Positions 8,657 through 15,951 of a stretch of 32,559 nt of DNA are shown one piece after another. The stretch is from an uncultured Ruminococcus sp. (lineage in GTDB: Bacteria > Bacillota > Clostridia > Oscillospirales > Ruminococcaceae). The notes beneath the pieces are model-generated. The model ran no database searches and was not told where the DNA came from. It worked only from the letters and a program-made list of their open reading frames with translations. Location of the stretch: contig URWK01000001.1 of the NCBI GenBank assembly GCA_900551505.1, positions 1-32,559 of the forward strand, given 5' to 3'. Both the position numbers and the translations under genes were made by a program. Within the stretch, counting starts at the first letter, position 1. Every line of letters starts with the position of its first letter.

Positions 8657-10006
8657 TTAGTCGGGTATTTTCTCAAGGTCTGAGAATCTTGTGTGAGTGC
8701 CGTCCCATCTCAATTCGGCAGTACCTGTTTCACCATGTCTGTTCTTGGCAATTATACATTCACTCCTGGCATGGTCTTCTATTTCCTTGTTGTAGTAAGA
8801 TTCACGATAGAGTAACATTACAATATCGGCATCCTGTTCAATAGTACCTGAATCTCTGAGGTCTGAAATTACCGGTCGCTTATCGTTTTTGCCTTCTGGG
8901 TTTCTTGAAAGCTGTGAAAGGAGAATTACAGGCACATCGAGTTCTTTCGCCATAATTTTTACCTGACGTGTGATTTCTCCGACTGCAACGGCTCTGTTGT
9001 CTGTTCTTATGGTTGAAGACATAAGTTGAAGATAGTCGATTATTACAAGCCCGAGATTATGCATTTTCTTTAATTTAGCTTTCATCTGCGGAACGGTAAT
9101 TCCGCCCGAATCATCAATATATATCGGGAGTTTCTTGAGAACGGTTGCGGAACTTCCGACCTTATCCCAGTCATCGAATGAAAGATTGCCGACACGGAAT
9201 TTCTGACTTTCAACGAGAGAATGGCTTGAAAGCAGACGTGAAACAATTTGTTCTTTTGACATTTCGATAGAGAAGAAAGCGACATTTTTTTGTGGGTTTG
9301 TTTTTGCGACATACATCATTATATTTATTGCGAAAGAAGTTTTACCCATACCCGGTCTTGCACCGATAATTATAAGGTCACTTTTATTAAGTCCTGTTGT
9401 AAGCCGGTCAACATATGTAAAACCGCTTTTAAGTCCGAGATATAATTCTTTGTCAGGGCCGTCTATTTTTGAAATATGGTCAACCACATCAAATACAATA
9501 TCATATATCGGTGTAAGTTTCTGTTCATCTCTGCCTTTCTGTAGGGATGCTATTTTGTCTTCCACGGAATTTAATATTTCATCGGAATCCCTTCCGCCTT
9601 CCGCTATTTCCGTTTCTATGAACTGCGAAATATCAAGCAGTTTTCTCAGACGGAATTTATCTTTTACGATTTTGCAGTGAGTGGGCAGAGTGTCAAGTGT
9701 TATAAATTTATCTGAAAGCAGTCTGACATATTCACGGCATTCGGTAAGTGAATCAAACAGACCTTCCGAAAATATATTTTGTGCGACAATAACCAAATCA
9801 ATATAGGAACTTTCTACAATTATTCTGTTCAGGACGGAAAATATGGATTCATGTTTGTCCAGAGAAAACATATCCTTAGTGATTCCCTGAGCTGACAGAA
9901 TAGGCATTGCATCATCGCCTTTTATAAGTAAAGCTCCGAGAATACATTGTTCTGCCTCTATATCCGAAAGACTGTCTTCAAGTCTGCTGTTAAGATTGGT
10001 ATCCAT
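8657..10006 (-). CDS. dnaB: Replicative DNA helicase
   Basis: Hexameric RecA-fold helicase that unwinds DNA at the replication fork (called dnaC in Bacillus). The 449-residue protein has the N-terminal primase-interacting domain (DIEAEQCILGALL), Walker A GARPGMGKTSFAIN near residues 215-223, Walker B region LGLVIIDYLQLM, and the C-terminal motif DSGTIEQDADIVMLLYRE. No intein is present. The ATG start has a strong AAGGAGGT. It follows rplI after a 97-nt gap that contains a hairpin, the same rplI-dnaB order as in Bacillus. Confidence 0.96.
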   Translation of the reverse strand: MDTNLNSRLEDSLSDIEAEQCILGALLIKGDDAMPILSAQGITKDMFSLDKHESIFSVLNRIIVESSYIDLVIVAQNIFSEGLFDSLTECREYVRLLSDKFITLDTLPTHCKIVKDKFRLRKLLDISQFIETEIAEGGRDSDEILNSVEDKIASLQKGRDEQKLTPIYDIVFDVVDHISKIDGPDKELYLGLKSGFTYVDRLTTGLNKSDLIIIGARPGMGKTSFAINIMMYVAKTNPQKNVAFFSIEMSKEQIVSRLLSSHSLVESQKFRVGNLSFDDWDKVGSSATVLKKLPIYIDDSGGITVPQMKAKLKKMHNLGLVIIDYLQLMSSTIRTDNRAVAVGEITRQVKIMAKELDVPVILLSQLSRNPEGKNDKRPVISDLRDSGTIEQDADIVMLLYRESYYNKEIEDHARSECIIAKNRHGETGTAELRWDGTHTRFSDLEKIPD

Positions 10007-10050
10007 TAAAAATTTACCTCCTTTTCGGGTAAACGGTCAAAAGGGGAATA

Positions 10051-10077
10051 AGGGCGAACCTTGTGAAAGTTCGCCCT
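10051..10077 (-). terminator. Hairpin between rplI and dnaB (possible partial terminator)
   Basis: Perfect 9-bp stem AGGGCGAAC / GTTCGCCCT with a 9-nt loop in the rplI-dnaB gap. On the minus strand it is followed by a pyrimidine-rich stretch with only a short U run, so it may be a leaky terminator or a processing or stability element that lowers dnaB relative to L9. Confidence 0.5.
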
Positions 10078-10103
10078 GTCGGATATTCTGTTAGTAAGGT
10101 TTG

Positions 10104-10550
10104 TTAAGCTTCGGTAACGTCAACCGTTACAGAAGCATTGATACCTGTGTAAAGACGTATGTCAGCTTCAAAAGTACCGAAAGACTTGATTTCGGATTTG
10201 AGAGAAATCTTTTTCTTTTCAATCTTTTTGCCAAGCTGTTCTTCAATGGCATCTGCAACGTTTGAAGCGGTAACAGCTCCGAAAAGTTTATCACCTGCAC
10301 CGGCTTTAGCCTTTACGACAACTTTCTTGCCGTTGATTGCATCGGCGATTTCCTGAGCATTCTGTTTTTCCACAGCGGTCTTATGTTCTGCGGAAGACTT
10401 CTTTCCCGCAAGGTCGCTGAGATTTCTCGGAGTAGCTTCAAGTGCGAATCCCTTTGAAATTAAGAAGTTTCTTGCGTAACCGTCAGCAACTTCCTTAATA
10501 TCTCCCTTTTTACCTGTACCTTTGACATCTTTCACGAGGATAACTTTCAT
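10104..10550 (-). CDS. rplI: 50S ribosomal protein L9
   Basis: Large-subunit protein that binds 23S rRNA near the L1 stalk. The 148-residue length is standard. The N-terminal domain MKVILVKDVKGTGKKGDI is the L9 signature, followed by YARNFLISKGFALEAT, the long connecting helix and the C-terminal domain (KLFGAVTASNVADAI). The ATG start has AAAGGAATG upstream. It lies between gdpP and dnaB, as in many Firmicutes (gdpP/yybT-rplI-dnaC). Confidence 0.97.
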   Translation of the reverse strand: MKVILVKDVKGTGKKGDIKEVADGYARNFLISKGFALEATPRNLSDLAGKKSSAEHKTAVEKQNAQEIADAINGKKVVVKAKAGAGDKLFGAVTASNVADAIEEQLGKKIEKKKISLKSEIKSFGTFEADIRLYTGINASVTVDVTEA

Positions 10551-10614
10551 AAAGTATCATTCCTTTCAAAAATATTTTATTTATTGTCACTTTCAGAGAA
10601 GTGTAATAAGTTGA

Positions 10615-12597
10615 TTAATTTTGTATTGTTTCGAGGTAGTCGTCAATTGCGTGTATAAGCGACTGTTTGGCATCTGTGATTGAAGTATCATAAAGTTGCG
10701 TTGCCGCCATTGTCTGATGACCTCCACCGCCGAGCCTTTCCATTATAAGCTGAACATTCATAGCACCCATTGAGCGGGCGGAAATGTTTATACAATTGTT
10801 TGTGCTGTAGATTACGAAAGAAGCGTCAACGTTTGTTATGTTAAGCAGTTCATCGGCTGACTGCGGAGCAACAACTCTTATATCATCGGAAGGATTATCG
10901 GTTGAAGCAATTGCACATCTGTTATAGACTTCGGCAGATGCGACAAGCTGGGCTTTTCTCTGGTAAGTTTCTATGGAGTTTGAGAAAAGTGACTTTACCG
11001 CAACCGTATCCGCACCCATTTTTCTTAAAAATGCCGCCGCTTCAAAGGTTCTTACGCCTGTTTTCATGATGAAATTCTTTGTGTCGAGCATGATTCCCGA
11101 TAAAAGAGCTTCGGCATATGCAGAAGAAAGTTTGTTCGGATTAGGAAAGTATTGAATAAGCTCCGAAACCATTTCACACGCTGAAGATGCGTAAGGTTCA
11201 TGATGAAAAATAACCGCATTGTCAATGAAATTCACGGTCTTTCTGTGATGGTCTATTACTATAACTTGTCTTGCACGTTCGTAAAGTTCACGGCTTTCGA
11301 TAAAATCCTTGTTGTGAGTGTCCACGATGATAAGCAAGGTGTCTTCACTGATATTCATAAGAGCTTCGTCAACATCCATGAAAAGTTCCTTGCCCTCTGT
11401 TTCGATAAGGCGGTTTATGAGAGGCTTTGAAAGGTTCTTCACAGGGTCAACCACTACGAAAGCAGGCTTTCCGGTCTGCTTTATAGCACCTGCAAGCCCT
11501 GCGGCACTTCCGACAGAATCGAGGTCGCCGAAATGATGCCCCATGAGAAATACCTGTTCACTGTTTGAGATAAGTTCCTGCATAGCCGTTGCAATGATAC
11601 GGGATTTAATTTTTGACTGCTTTTCGATACCCTTTGAAACACCGCCGAAGAACTGGAAGCCGTTTTCCGTTTTCACGGCAACCTGGTCGCCGCCTCTGCC
11701 AAGCGACATATCGAGAGCCTGTTTTGCGAAAACTTCACTTTCCGCAAGTGTATCTGCACCATGCCCCACGCCGATTGAAAGAGTTACACAAAGTCTTTCG
11801 CCTACAGTAATTTTCCTTGCCTCATCGAGAACCTTAAAGCGTTCCTCCATCATAGGAAGAAGATGTTGTTCCTCAACTATTGCAATAAATTTGTCATTTG
11901 AAACCTTGCGTAAAACGCCGTTGGTCTTACTCATAAATTCTTCAAGCAATTGTTCTATTGCCACAAGAACATGAGCCTTTTCGCTTTCCTTTACATTCTG
12001 CAAAAGGTCTTCAAAGTTGTCAATCATTATTATCATAAAGGAAGGGCGTGTGTTTTTGTATTCAGTTTCGAGCTGGAACAGTTCCGTAATATCTTCAAAG
12101 TAGCATATATACAGTTTAACATTGTCTTCATAGACTTTAGGCACACATTTTACTCTGTAATGTCTGCCGTTGTATTCTGTTTCTGTTTCGCCTTTCTTCA
12201 TGAAGTCACGCCATTTTATTGAAGTCACGTCCTGAATAAGGCAACCGAATATATCGTAAGTCTTGTCGATAGCTTCGGAAAAAGCGGTATTGTACCAGAC
12301 TACTTTACCGTCCTCGTCCATTATCACAACGGGAGCAGGCAGGCAGTAAAGGGCATGGCCGTCATTACGGCTTACAATATCATTGACTTCTGCGATGAAC
12401 TGGTATATATTTTTCTGTGAATTGAAGATTTGAGAAATAAAAGCTATTGTTGCAGGAATAAGCAGTATGCACAGAAATACAAAAGCGGTGTTGCTGAAAT
12501 GCAGGAGAGCAAAAGCCCCTATCCATGCAGTGAGTATAAAGAACCCCGCTGTTATTCTGAACGTAAAAAGTTTCTTGTCCTTCATTTTCGCCACCAT
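10615..12597 (-). CDS. gdpP: Cyclic-di-AMP phosphodiesterase GdpP (DHH/DHHA1)
   Basis: Membrane-bound enzyme that hydrolyses c-di-AMP to pApA and so affects potassium and cell-wall homeostasis. The 660-residue protein shows two N-terminal transmembrane segments (about residues 13-52), a PAS-like domain (about 75-165), a degenerate GGDEF domain (about 185-310, lacking GGDEF itself), the DHH domain with MGHHFGDLDSVGSA, IIVDTHN and VIDHHRK, and the DHHA1 domain ending with GGGGHQTMAAT. No good ribosome site precedes ATG 12597; ATG 12585 or GTG 12594 are alternatives. It is located 34 nt after rnjA and 64 nt before rplI. Confidence 0.94.
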   Translation of the reverse strand: MVAKMKDKKLFTFRITAGFFILTAWIGAFALLHFSNTAFVFLCILLIPATIAFISQIFNSQKNIYQFIAEVNDIVSRNDGHALYCLPAPVVIMDEDGKVVWYNTAFSEAIDKTYDIFGCLIQDVTSIKWRDFMKKGETETEYNGRHYRVKCVPKVYEDNVKLYICYFEDITELFQLETEYKNTRPSFMIIMIDNFEDLLQNVKESEKAHVLVAIEQLLEEFMSKTNGVLRKVSNDKFIAIVEEQHLLPMMEERFKVLDEARKITVGERLCVTLSIGVGHGADTLAESEVFAKQALDMSLGRGGDQVAVKTENGFQFFGGVSKGIEKQSKIKSRIIATAMQELISNSEQVFLMGHHFGDLDSVGSAAGLAGAIKQTGKPAFVVVDPVKNLSKPLINRLIETEGKELFMDVDEALMNISEDTLLIIVDTHNKDFIESRELYERARQVIVIDHHRKTVNFIDNAVIFHHEPYASSACEMVSELIQYFPNPNKLSSAYAEALLSGIMLDTKNFIMKTGVRTFEAAAFLRKMGADTVAVKSLFSNSIETYQRKAQLVASAEVYNRCAIASTDNPSDDIRVVAPQSADELLNITNVDASFVIYSTNNCINISARSMGAMNVQLIMERLGGGGHQTMAATQLYDTSITDAKQSLIHAIDDYLETIQN

Positions 12598-12631
12598 TAC
12601 TGAAAACTTTATTTATCTAAAAAATGTTGTG

Positions 12632-14506
12632 TCACATCTCCATTATTATAGGAAGTATCATAGGACTGCGTTTTGTTTTTGCATATATATATTCGCTGAG
12701 TACGTCACGCAATTTTGATTTAAGCGTGTTCCATTCACGGAGTTCGTAATTTGAACAGCGTTTCAGGGCAGTGGAAACAATCTGACGGGCTTCATCTATA
12801 AGTTCTTCGGATTCCCTGACATAAACGAAACCTCTTGAAATGATTTCAGGGCCTGAAATGACGTGAGTTTTTGACTTGTCGAGGGCAACCACAACAATTA
12901 TTATGCCGTCCTGTGCAAGATGCTTTCTGTCACGGAGAACGATAGAACCGACATCACCAACCCCAAGTCCGTCAACAAGTGTTCTTCCGGCAGGGACTTG
13001 GCTGACAACGCCTAAGGTTTTTCCGTCTGTTTCAATTACGTTTCCGATTTCGCCGATAACAATGTTTTCTTCCGGAATGCCCATATCTACCGCAAGATGT
13101 GCGTGTTTTTTAAGGTGCTTGTATTCGCCGTGTACCGGAATGAAGAATTTAGGTTTGGTCATTGCGAGCATAAGTTTTAATTCTTCCTGACAAGCGTGAC
13201 CGGAAACATGGACTTCATACATTTTTTCGTAAACGACTTCCGCACCGCATTTCATAAGTTCATTAACTACCTTAGTAACATACTTTTCATTGCCGGGTAT
13301 CGGGGTAGCGGATATTATAATGAAGTCATGTGCGGTAATACTTACTTTCTTGTGGTCGTTCATGGCCATTCTGGTAAGTGCCGACATAGGTTCGCCCTGA
13401 CTTCCCGTAGTGATAAGCACAATTTCTTCGTTCTTGTACTTATCAATGTCTTCGATATCAATCAGAATATCTTTCGGAAGTTTCAGATAACCGAGTTCAA
13501 TAGCTGTATTCATTACATTAACCATACTTCTTCCGAATACGGCTATTTTTCTTCCGTACTTTTCGGCACAGTTCACAATCTGCTGTATACGGTGAATGTT
13601 TGATGAGAATGTAGCTATTATAATACGTTTTCCCTCTGCCTTGATGAAAAGATTATTGAAGGATTCGCCGACTGTTCTTTCAGTCTGGGTAAATCCCGGA
13701 CGTTCGGCATTCGTGGAGTCTGCCATGAGGGCGAGTACGCCTTTTTTGCCGAGTTCGCAGAAACGGGCAAGGTTTATTATATCTCCGTTTATAGGTGTAT
13801 AGTCAATCTTGAAGTCGCCTGTATGAACGATAGTTCCGACAGGTGTTGAGATTGCAACGCCGATAGAGTCGGGGATGGAATGGTTTACCCTGATGAATTC
13901 GACTTCCATACAGCCGAATTTTACTCTTTGTCTTGGGAGAGTGGCAATGAGCTTAACTTTATTCTGCATACCGTGTTCCACAAGTTTTGATTCCACAAGT
14001 GCGAGTGTAAGTTTTGTACCGTATACGGGAACGTTTATTTTCTTGAGAAAATAGGGAAGTCCTCCGATATGGTCTTCATGACCGTGGGTAAGCACAATTC
14101 CTTTAAGTCTTTCACGGTTGCGTTCAACATATGTGAAATCCGGAATTACAATATCGACACCGAGCATTTCCGAATCCGGAAAGGCAAGACCGCAGTCTAT
14201 AATAAACATATCGTTTCCGCATTCAAAGACTGTCATGTTCTTTCCGATTTCGTTAAGTCCTCCGAGCGGGATAATTCTCAGAGGGCTGCTGATTTTTTTT
14301 GTATCTTTCCTCTGGTAACGCTGCGGTTTTGCAGGTTCATCGGAAGAAGCCGTTACAGCGGAGGGATTTTGTTTTTTATAGTTTCTTGAAGGGGCTTTAC
14401 GTTCGCCCGTGTTAGTGCGTCTTTCGCTGTATTGATGGTTTTTAGGGGATTTCGGGGCTATCTTCTCGCCGAAATCGGACTGATTTTGTAAATCATTGTT
14501 ATTCAC
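12632..14506 (-). CDS. rnjA: Ribonuclease J
   Basis: Beta-CASP metallo-beta-lactamase ribonuclease with endo- and 5'-exonuclease activity in mRNA decay and rRNA maturation. The zinc motif HGHEDH is at residues 141-146, preceded by LGGLNEIGKNMTVFE and GLAFPDSEMLGVDIVIPDF, followed by VHTGDFKIDYTPI, GTFSSN-type and HVSGHACQEE (beta-CASP) segments. It starts at GTG 14506, set by GAGGT six nt upstream. An extra ~70-residue N-terminal tail rich in Lys, Arg, Asn, Gln and Ser precedes the catalytic core; it makes the protein (624 aa) longer than Bacillus RNase J1 (about 555). It is the first gene of the minus-strand cluster and has a long leader. Confidence 0.95.
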   Translation of the reverse strand: MNNNDLQNQSDFGEKIAPKSPKNHQYSERRTNTGERKAPSRNYKKQNPSAVTASSDEPAKPQRYQRKDTKKISSPLRIIPLGGLNEIGKNMTVFECGNDMFIIDCGLAFPDSEMLGVDIVIPDFTYVERNRERLKGIVLTHGHEDHIGGLPYFLKKINVPVYGTKLTLALVESKLVEHGMQNKVKLIATLPRQRVKFGCMEVEFIRVNHSIPDSIGVAISTPVGTIVHTGDFKIDYTPINGDIINLARFCELGKKGVLALMADSTNAERPGFTQTERTVGESFNNLFIKAEGKRIIIATFSSNIHRIQQIVNCAEKYGRKIAVFGRSMVNVMNTAIELGYLKLPKDILIDIEDIDKYKNEEIVLITTGSQGEPMSALTRMAMNDHKKVSITAHDFIIISATPIPGNEKYVTKVVNELMKCGAEVVYEKMYEVHVSGHACQEELKLMLAMTKPKFFIPVHGEYKHLKKHAHLAVDMGIPEENIVIGEIGNVIETDGKTLGVVSQVPAGRTLVDGLGVGDVGSIVLRDRKHLAQDGIIIVVVALDKSKTHVISGPEIISRGFVYVRESEELIDEARQIVSTALKRCSNYELREWNTLKSKLRDVLSEYIYAKTKRSPMILPIIMEM

Positions 14507-14800
14507 TTTATAACCTCACTTTTCAATTGGATTTTCGTAAGGCTGTACATATTTCAAGGTTGTTATGATACAAAAGGCGATTTTCTGTTTTACTGTACTT
14601 TTACTTTTTAATATTCGCAAATAAAAAAATCCGTTCAAATCTATAAAATAAGAGAATAAATCGCATAGTTCACCTGAATGTGTATACCTTAGAATAGATT
14701 TATATATTAATCTGTATGGCGGACGATACTAATTCAATGCCGTACAGTTTCAATCCTGATAATAGTTCTTTGCTTAACCGATACATAATTATACATATCT
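14507..14800 (-). promoter_or_regulatory. Long 5' leader of rnjA
   Basis: About 290 nt of AT-rich sequence between the probable start site near 14796 and the rnjA GTG. It contains a 28-codon ORF at 14786-14700 (starting MYRLSKELL) with no ribosome site, and an inverted repeat at 14712-14720 / 14739-14747 (CTGTATGGC / GCCGTACAG). The repeat pairs perfectly on the plus strand if G-U is allowed, but has one C-A mismatch as minus-strand RNA. Apart from the rnjA ribosome site I see no other clear element. Confidence 0.45.
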
Positions 14801-14802
14801 CA

Positions 14803-14831
14803 ATTATAATAAAAAACCCCCATGTTGTCAA
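14803..14831 (-). promoter_or_regulatory. Consensus sigma-A promoter for the rnjA cluster
   Basis: On the minus strand TTGACA (14831-14826), a 17-nt spacer and TATAAT (14808-14803): both hexamers match the housekeeping consensus exactly. The predicted start is near 14796, pointing at rnjA about 290 nt away. Confidence 0.8.
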
Positions 14832-14944
14832 TACATTAAAATGTCAGAAGAGAGAACAGTCAAGTAATTTAGCCGTTCATCAATGTTTCAGAAAATTTTA
14901 TTTTGAGTGGGACTTTTTTAAGACAATTCGGGGTAGAAAAAACA

Positions 14945-14973
14945 TTGACTTGCTTTATAAAATATATTATAAT
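14945..14973 (+). promoter_or_regulatory. Sigma-A promoter of the YbjN-like gene
   Basis: TTGACT (14945-14950), a 17-nt spacer and TATAAT (14968-14973). The predicted start is near 14980, about 34 nt before the ATG at 15014. It is divergent from the rnjA promoter, about 115 bp apart. Confidence 0.85.
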
Positions 14974-15013
14974 AAGCACACAATAAAAATTCAGTAAAGG
15001 ACGGTATAAATTT

Positions 15014-15478
15014 ATGCAGGATAATACAGAAAGACTTGTAAGTGCGGTACAGGATTACCTCGATGAGCAGGAATACAATTACGACTTTGAAGATGACAAT
15101 CAGGTTTTCAGACTTTCGATGTCACTCAAGAGCAAGCTTAACAATTGTCGTATCATTATCAGACCGAAAGAAGACGGCATAAACTTTACATATATTCTGG
15201 CTATCTCTGCCGATGACGATTCAAAGGCAGCTATTGCAGAATTTCTTACCAGAGCCAACTACGGTCTTGTTATCGGTAATTTCCAGATGGACTATTCAGA
15301 CGGCGAAATCGGTTATAAGAACTTCATGTACACAGGCGAAGACGTTCCGATAAGTGAAGATATTGACAAGAACTTTGTAATACCGCTCATGATGCTTGAA
15401 CGTTACGGCGACGGAATCCTCAAGACACTCGTAGGCTATCCGGCAGACAAAGCAGTTGAAGAATGTGAAGCAAAGTAA
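15014..15478 (+). CDS. YbjN domain-containing protein (conserved, function unknown)
   Basis: Acidic cytoplasmic protein of 154 residues with no signal peptide or membrane segment. The pattern of two alpha/beta halves (VQDYLDEQEYNYDFEDDNQVFRL, NFTYILAISADDD, EFLTRANYGLVIGNFQMD, DGEIGYKNFMYTG) resembles the YbjN/bacterial sensory transduction regulator family, a type III chaperone-like fold whose role in Firmicutes is not settled. It has its own promoter and a hairpin after the stop, so it is probably monocistronic. AAAGGA lies about 12 nt before the ATG, slightly far. The family assignment rests on pattern recognition only. Confidence 0.7.
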   Translation: MQDNTERLVSAVQDYLDEQEYNYDFEDDNQVFRLSMSLKSKLNNCRIIIRPKEDGINFTYILAISADDDSKAAIAEFLTRANYGLVIGNFQMDYSDGEIGYKNFMYTGEDVPISEDIDKNFVIPLMMLERYGDGILKTLVGYPADKAVEECEAK

Positions 15479-15491
15479 AAAATAATTTCAG

Positions 15492-15513
15492 TAAGGGAGG
15501 GCAACCTCCCTTA
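15492..15513 (+). terminator. Hairpin after the YbjN-like gene
   Basis: Perfect 9-bp stem TAAGGGAGG / CCTCCCTTA closed by a GCAA tetraloop (GNRA type), 14 nt after the stop. The following sequence is only moderately U-rich, so termination may be incomplete. Confidence 0.65.
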
Positions 15514-15572
15514 TGTTATGATATAAGCACCTGTAATTCACAAAAAATTTACATAATAATTTTTGTACCCTA

Positions 15573-15601
15573 TTGCATTGTGCGGTTTCGTGTGATATAA
15601 T
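15573..15601 (+). promoter_or_regulatory. Sigma-A promoter upstream of the S10 super-operon
   Basis: TTGCAT (15573-15578), a 17-nt spacer and TATAAT (15596-15601). The predicted start is near 15608, about 345 nt before the rpsJ GTG. No comparably good promoter was found between here and rpsJ. Confidence 0.8.
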
Positions 15602-15608
15602 AAACAAG

Positions 15609-15791
15609 CTTAATGCAAATGATATGCGATGAAACAAAAGGTTGCTGACGGTTTGTCAGGTAATTTTTGTGGAGTATGTCCGATTTTAAAACCGGGCGGC
15701 TGTAATAAGAAACACGGTATGTGCTTTTTTCAAAATGCTTATGGCGTTGGGATAATTCTGTCACTGTGCGTCAAAGGGCATAAAGCATAAG
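15609..15791 (+). other. Short transcribed unit: candidate small Cys-rich ORF or small RNA
   Basis: This stretch lies between the promoter at 15573 and the terminator-like hairpin at 15808. It holds an ATG ORF at 15629-15790 of 53 codons (MKQKVADGL...VKGHKA) with five Cys, including CGVCP at residues 14-18, but no ribosome site upstream. Its two ends can pair: CTTAATGC (15609-15616) with GCATAAG (15785-15791, one bulge), TATGC (15623-15627) with GCATA (15778-15782), and TGACG (15646-15650) with CGTCA (15769-15773). An end-closed RNA of about 185 nt with an internal bubble is reminiscent of 6S-type RNA, but I cannot identify it. ORF and RNA readings are both open. Confidence 0.35.
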
Positions 15792-15807
15792 TGTGTCATT
15801 CTGCCAA

Positions 15808-15842
15808 CTCGGAAATTCAATAAATGATTTTCGGGTTTTTTT
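15808..15842 (+). terminator. Intrinsic terminator-like hairpin in the S10 leader (candidate attenuator)
   Basis: A 10-bp stem (15808-15817 with 15826-15835, three G-U pairs) with an 8-nt loop is followed by seven T (15836-15842). It could end the short unit upstream or act as an attenuator for rpsJ. The arm CGGAAATT (15810-15817) also pairs perfectly with AATTTCCG (15843-15850) just past the T run, which would exclude the terminator. Confidence 0.6.
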
Positions 15843-15857
15843 AATTTCCGCAGGTGA

Positions 15858-15884
15858 TACAGTGTTAAACGGTACAGTATTAAA
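15858..15884 (+). repeat. Near-perfect 12-bp direct repeat in the S10 leader
   Basis: TACAGTGTTAAA (15858-15869) and TACAGTATTAAA (15873-15884) differ at one position and are offset by 15 bp. The second copy also begins a TACAG...CTGTA dyad (15873-15877 / 15889-15893). Binding site or RNA element; function unknown. Confidence 0.55.
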
Positions 15885-15897
15885 TGCCCTGTATTTT

Positions 15898-15924
15898 TCC
15901 GCAGACTGTTGATTGTTCTGCGGA
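15898..15924 (+). promoter_or_regulatory. Hairpin adjacent to the rpsJ ribosome site
   Basis: Perfect 8-bp stem TCCGCAGA / TCTGCGGA with an 11-nt loop, ending about 10 nt before AAGGAGGCG of rpsJ. TTTCCGCAG occurs a second time at 15845-15853, so the right arm has an alternative partner. This layout would suit a ribosomal-protein leader, but the ligand is unknown. Confidence 0.5.
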
Positions 15925-15951
15925 CAATAATATCAAGGAGGCGAATTTAAC

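Noticed and set aside
10588..10603. CACTT / AAGTG stem between gdpP and rplI as a terminator
   Set aside because: Only 5 bp and AT-rich, with no clean U run; probably chance.
11543..11974. 143-codon plus-strand ORF opposite gdpP
   Set aside because: Antisense shadow of a gene with clear DHH motifs; Ser/Pro-rich noise.
14610..14638. TTGAAC-17-AATATT as an rnjA promoter nearer the gene (minus strand)
   Set aside because: Only a partial match to consensus, while an exact TTGACA-17-TATAAT lies upstream; it cannot be excluded as a secondary start.
14716..14997. 93-codon plus-strand ORF in the rnjA/YbjN gap
   Set aside because: It has no ribosome site, runs through both consensus promoters, and its AT-rich composition and amino-acid mix look non-coding.
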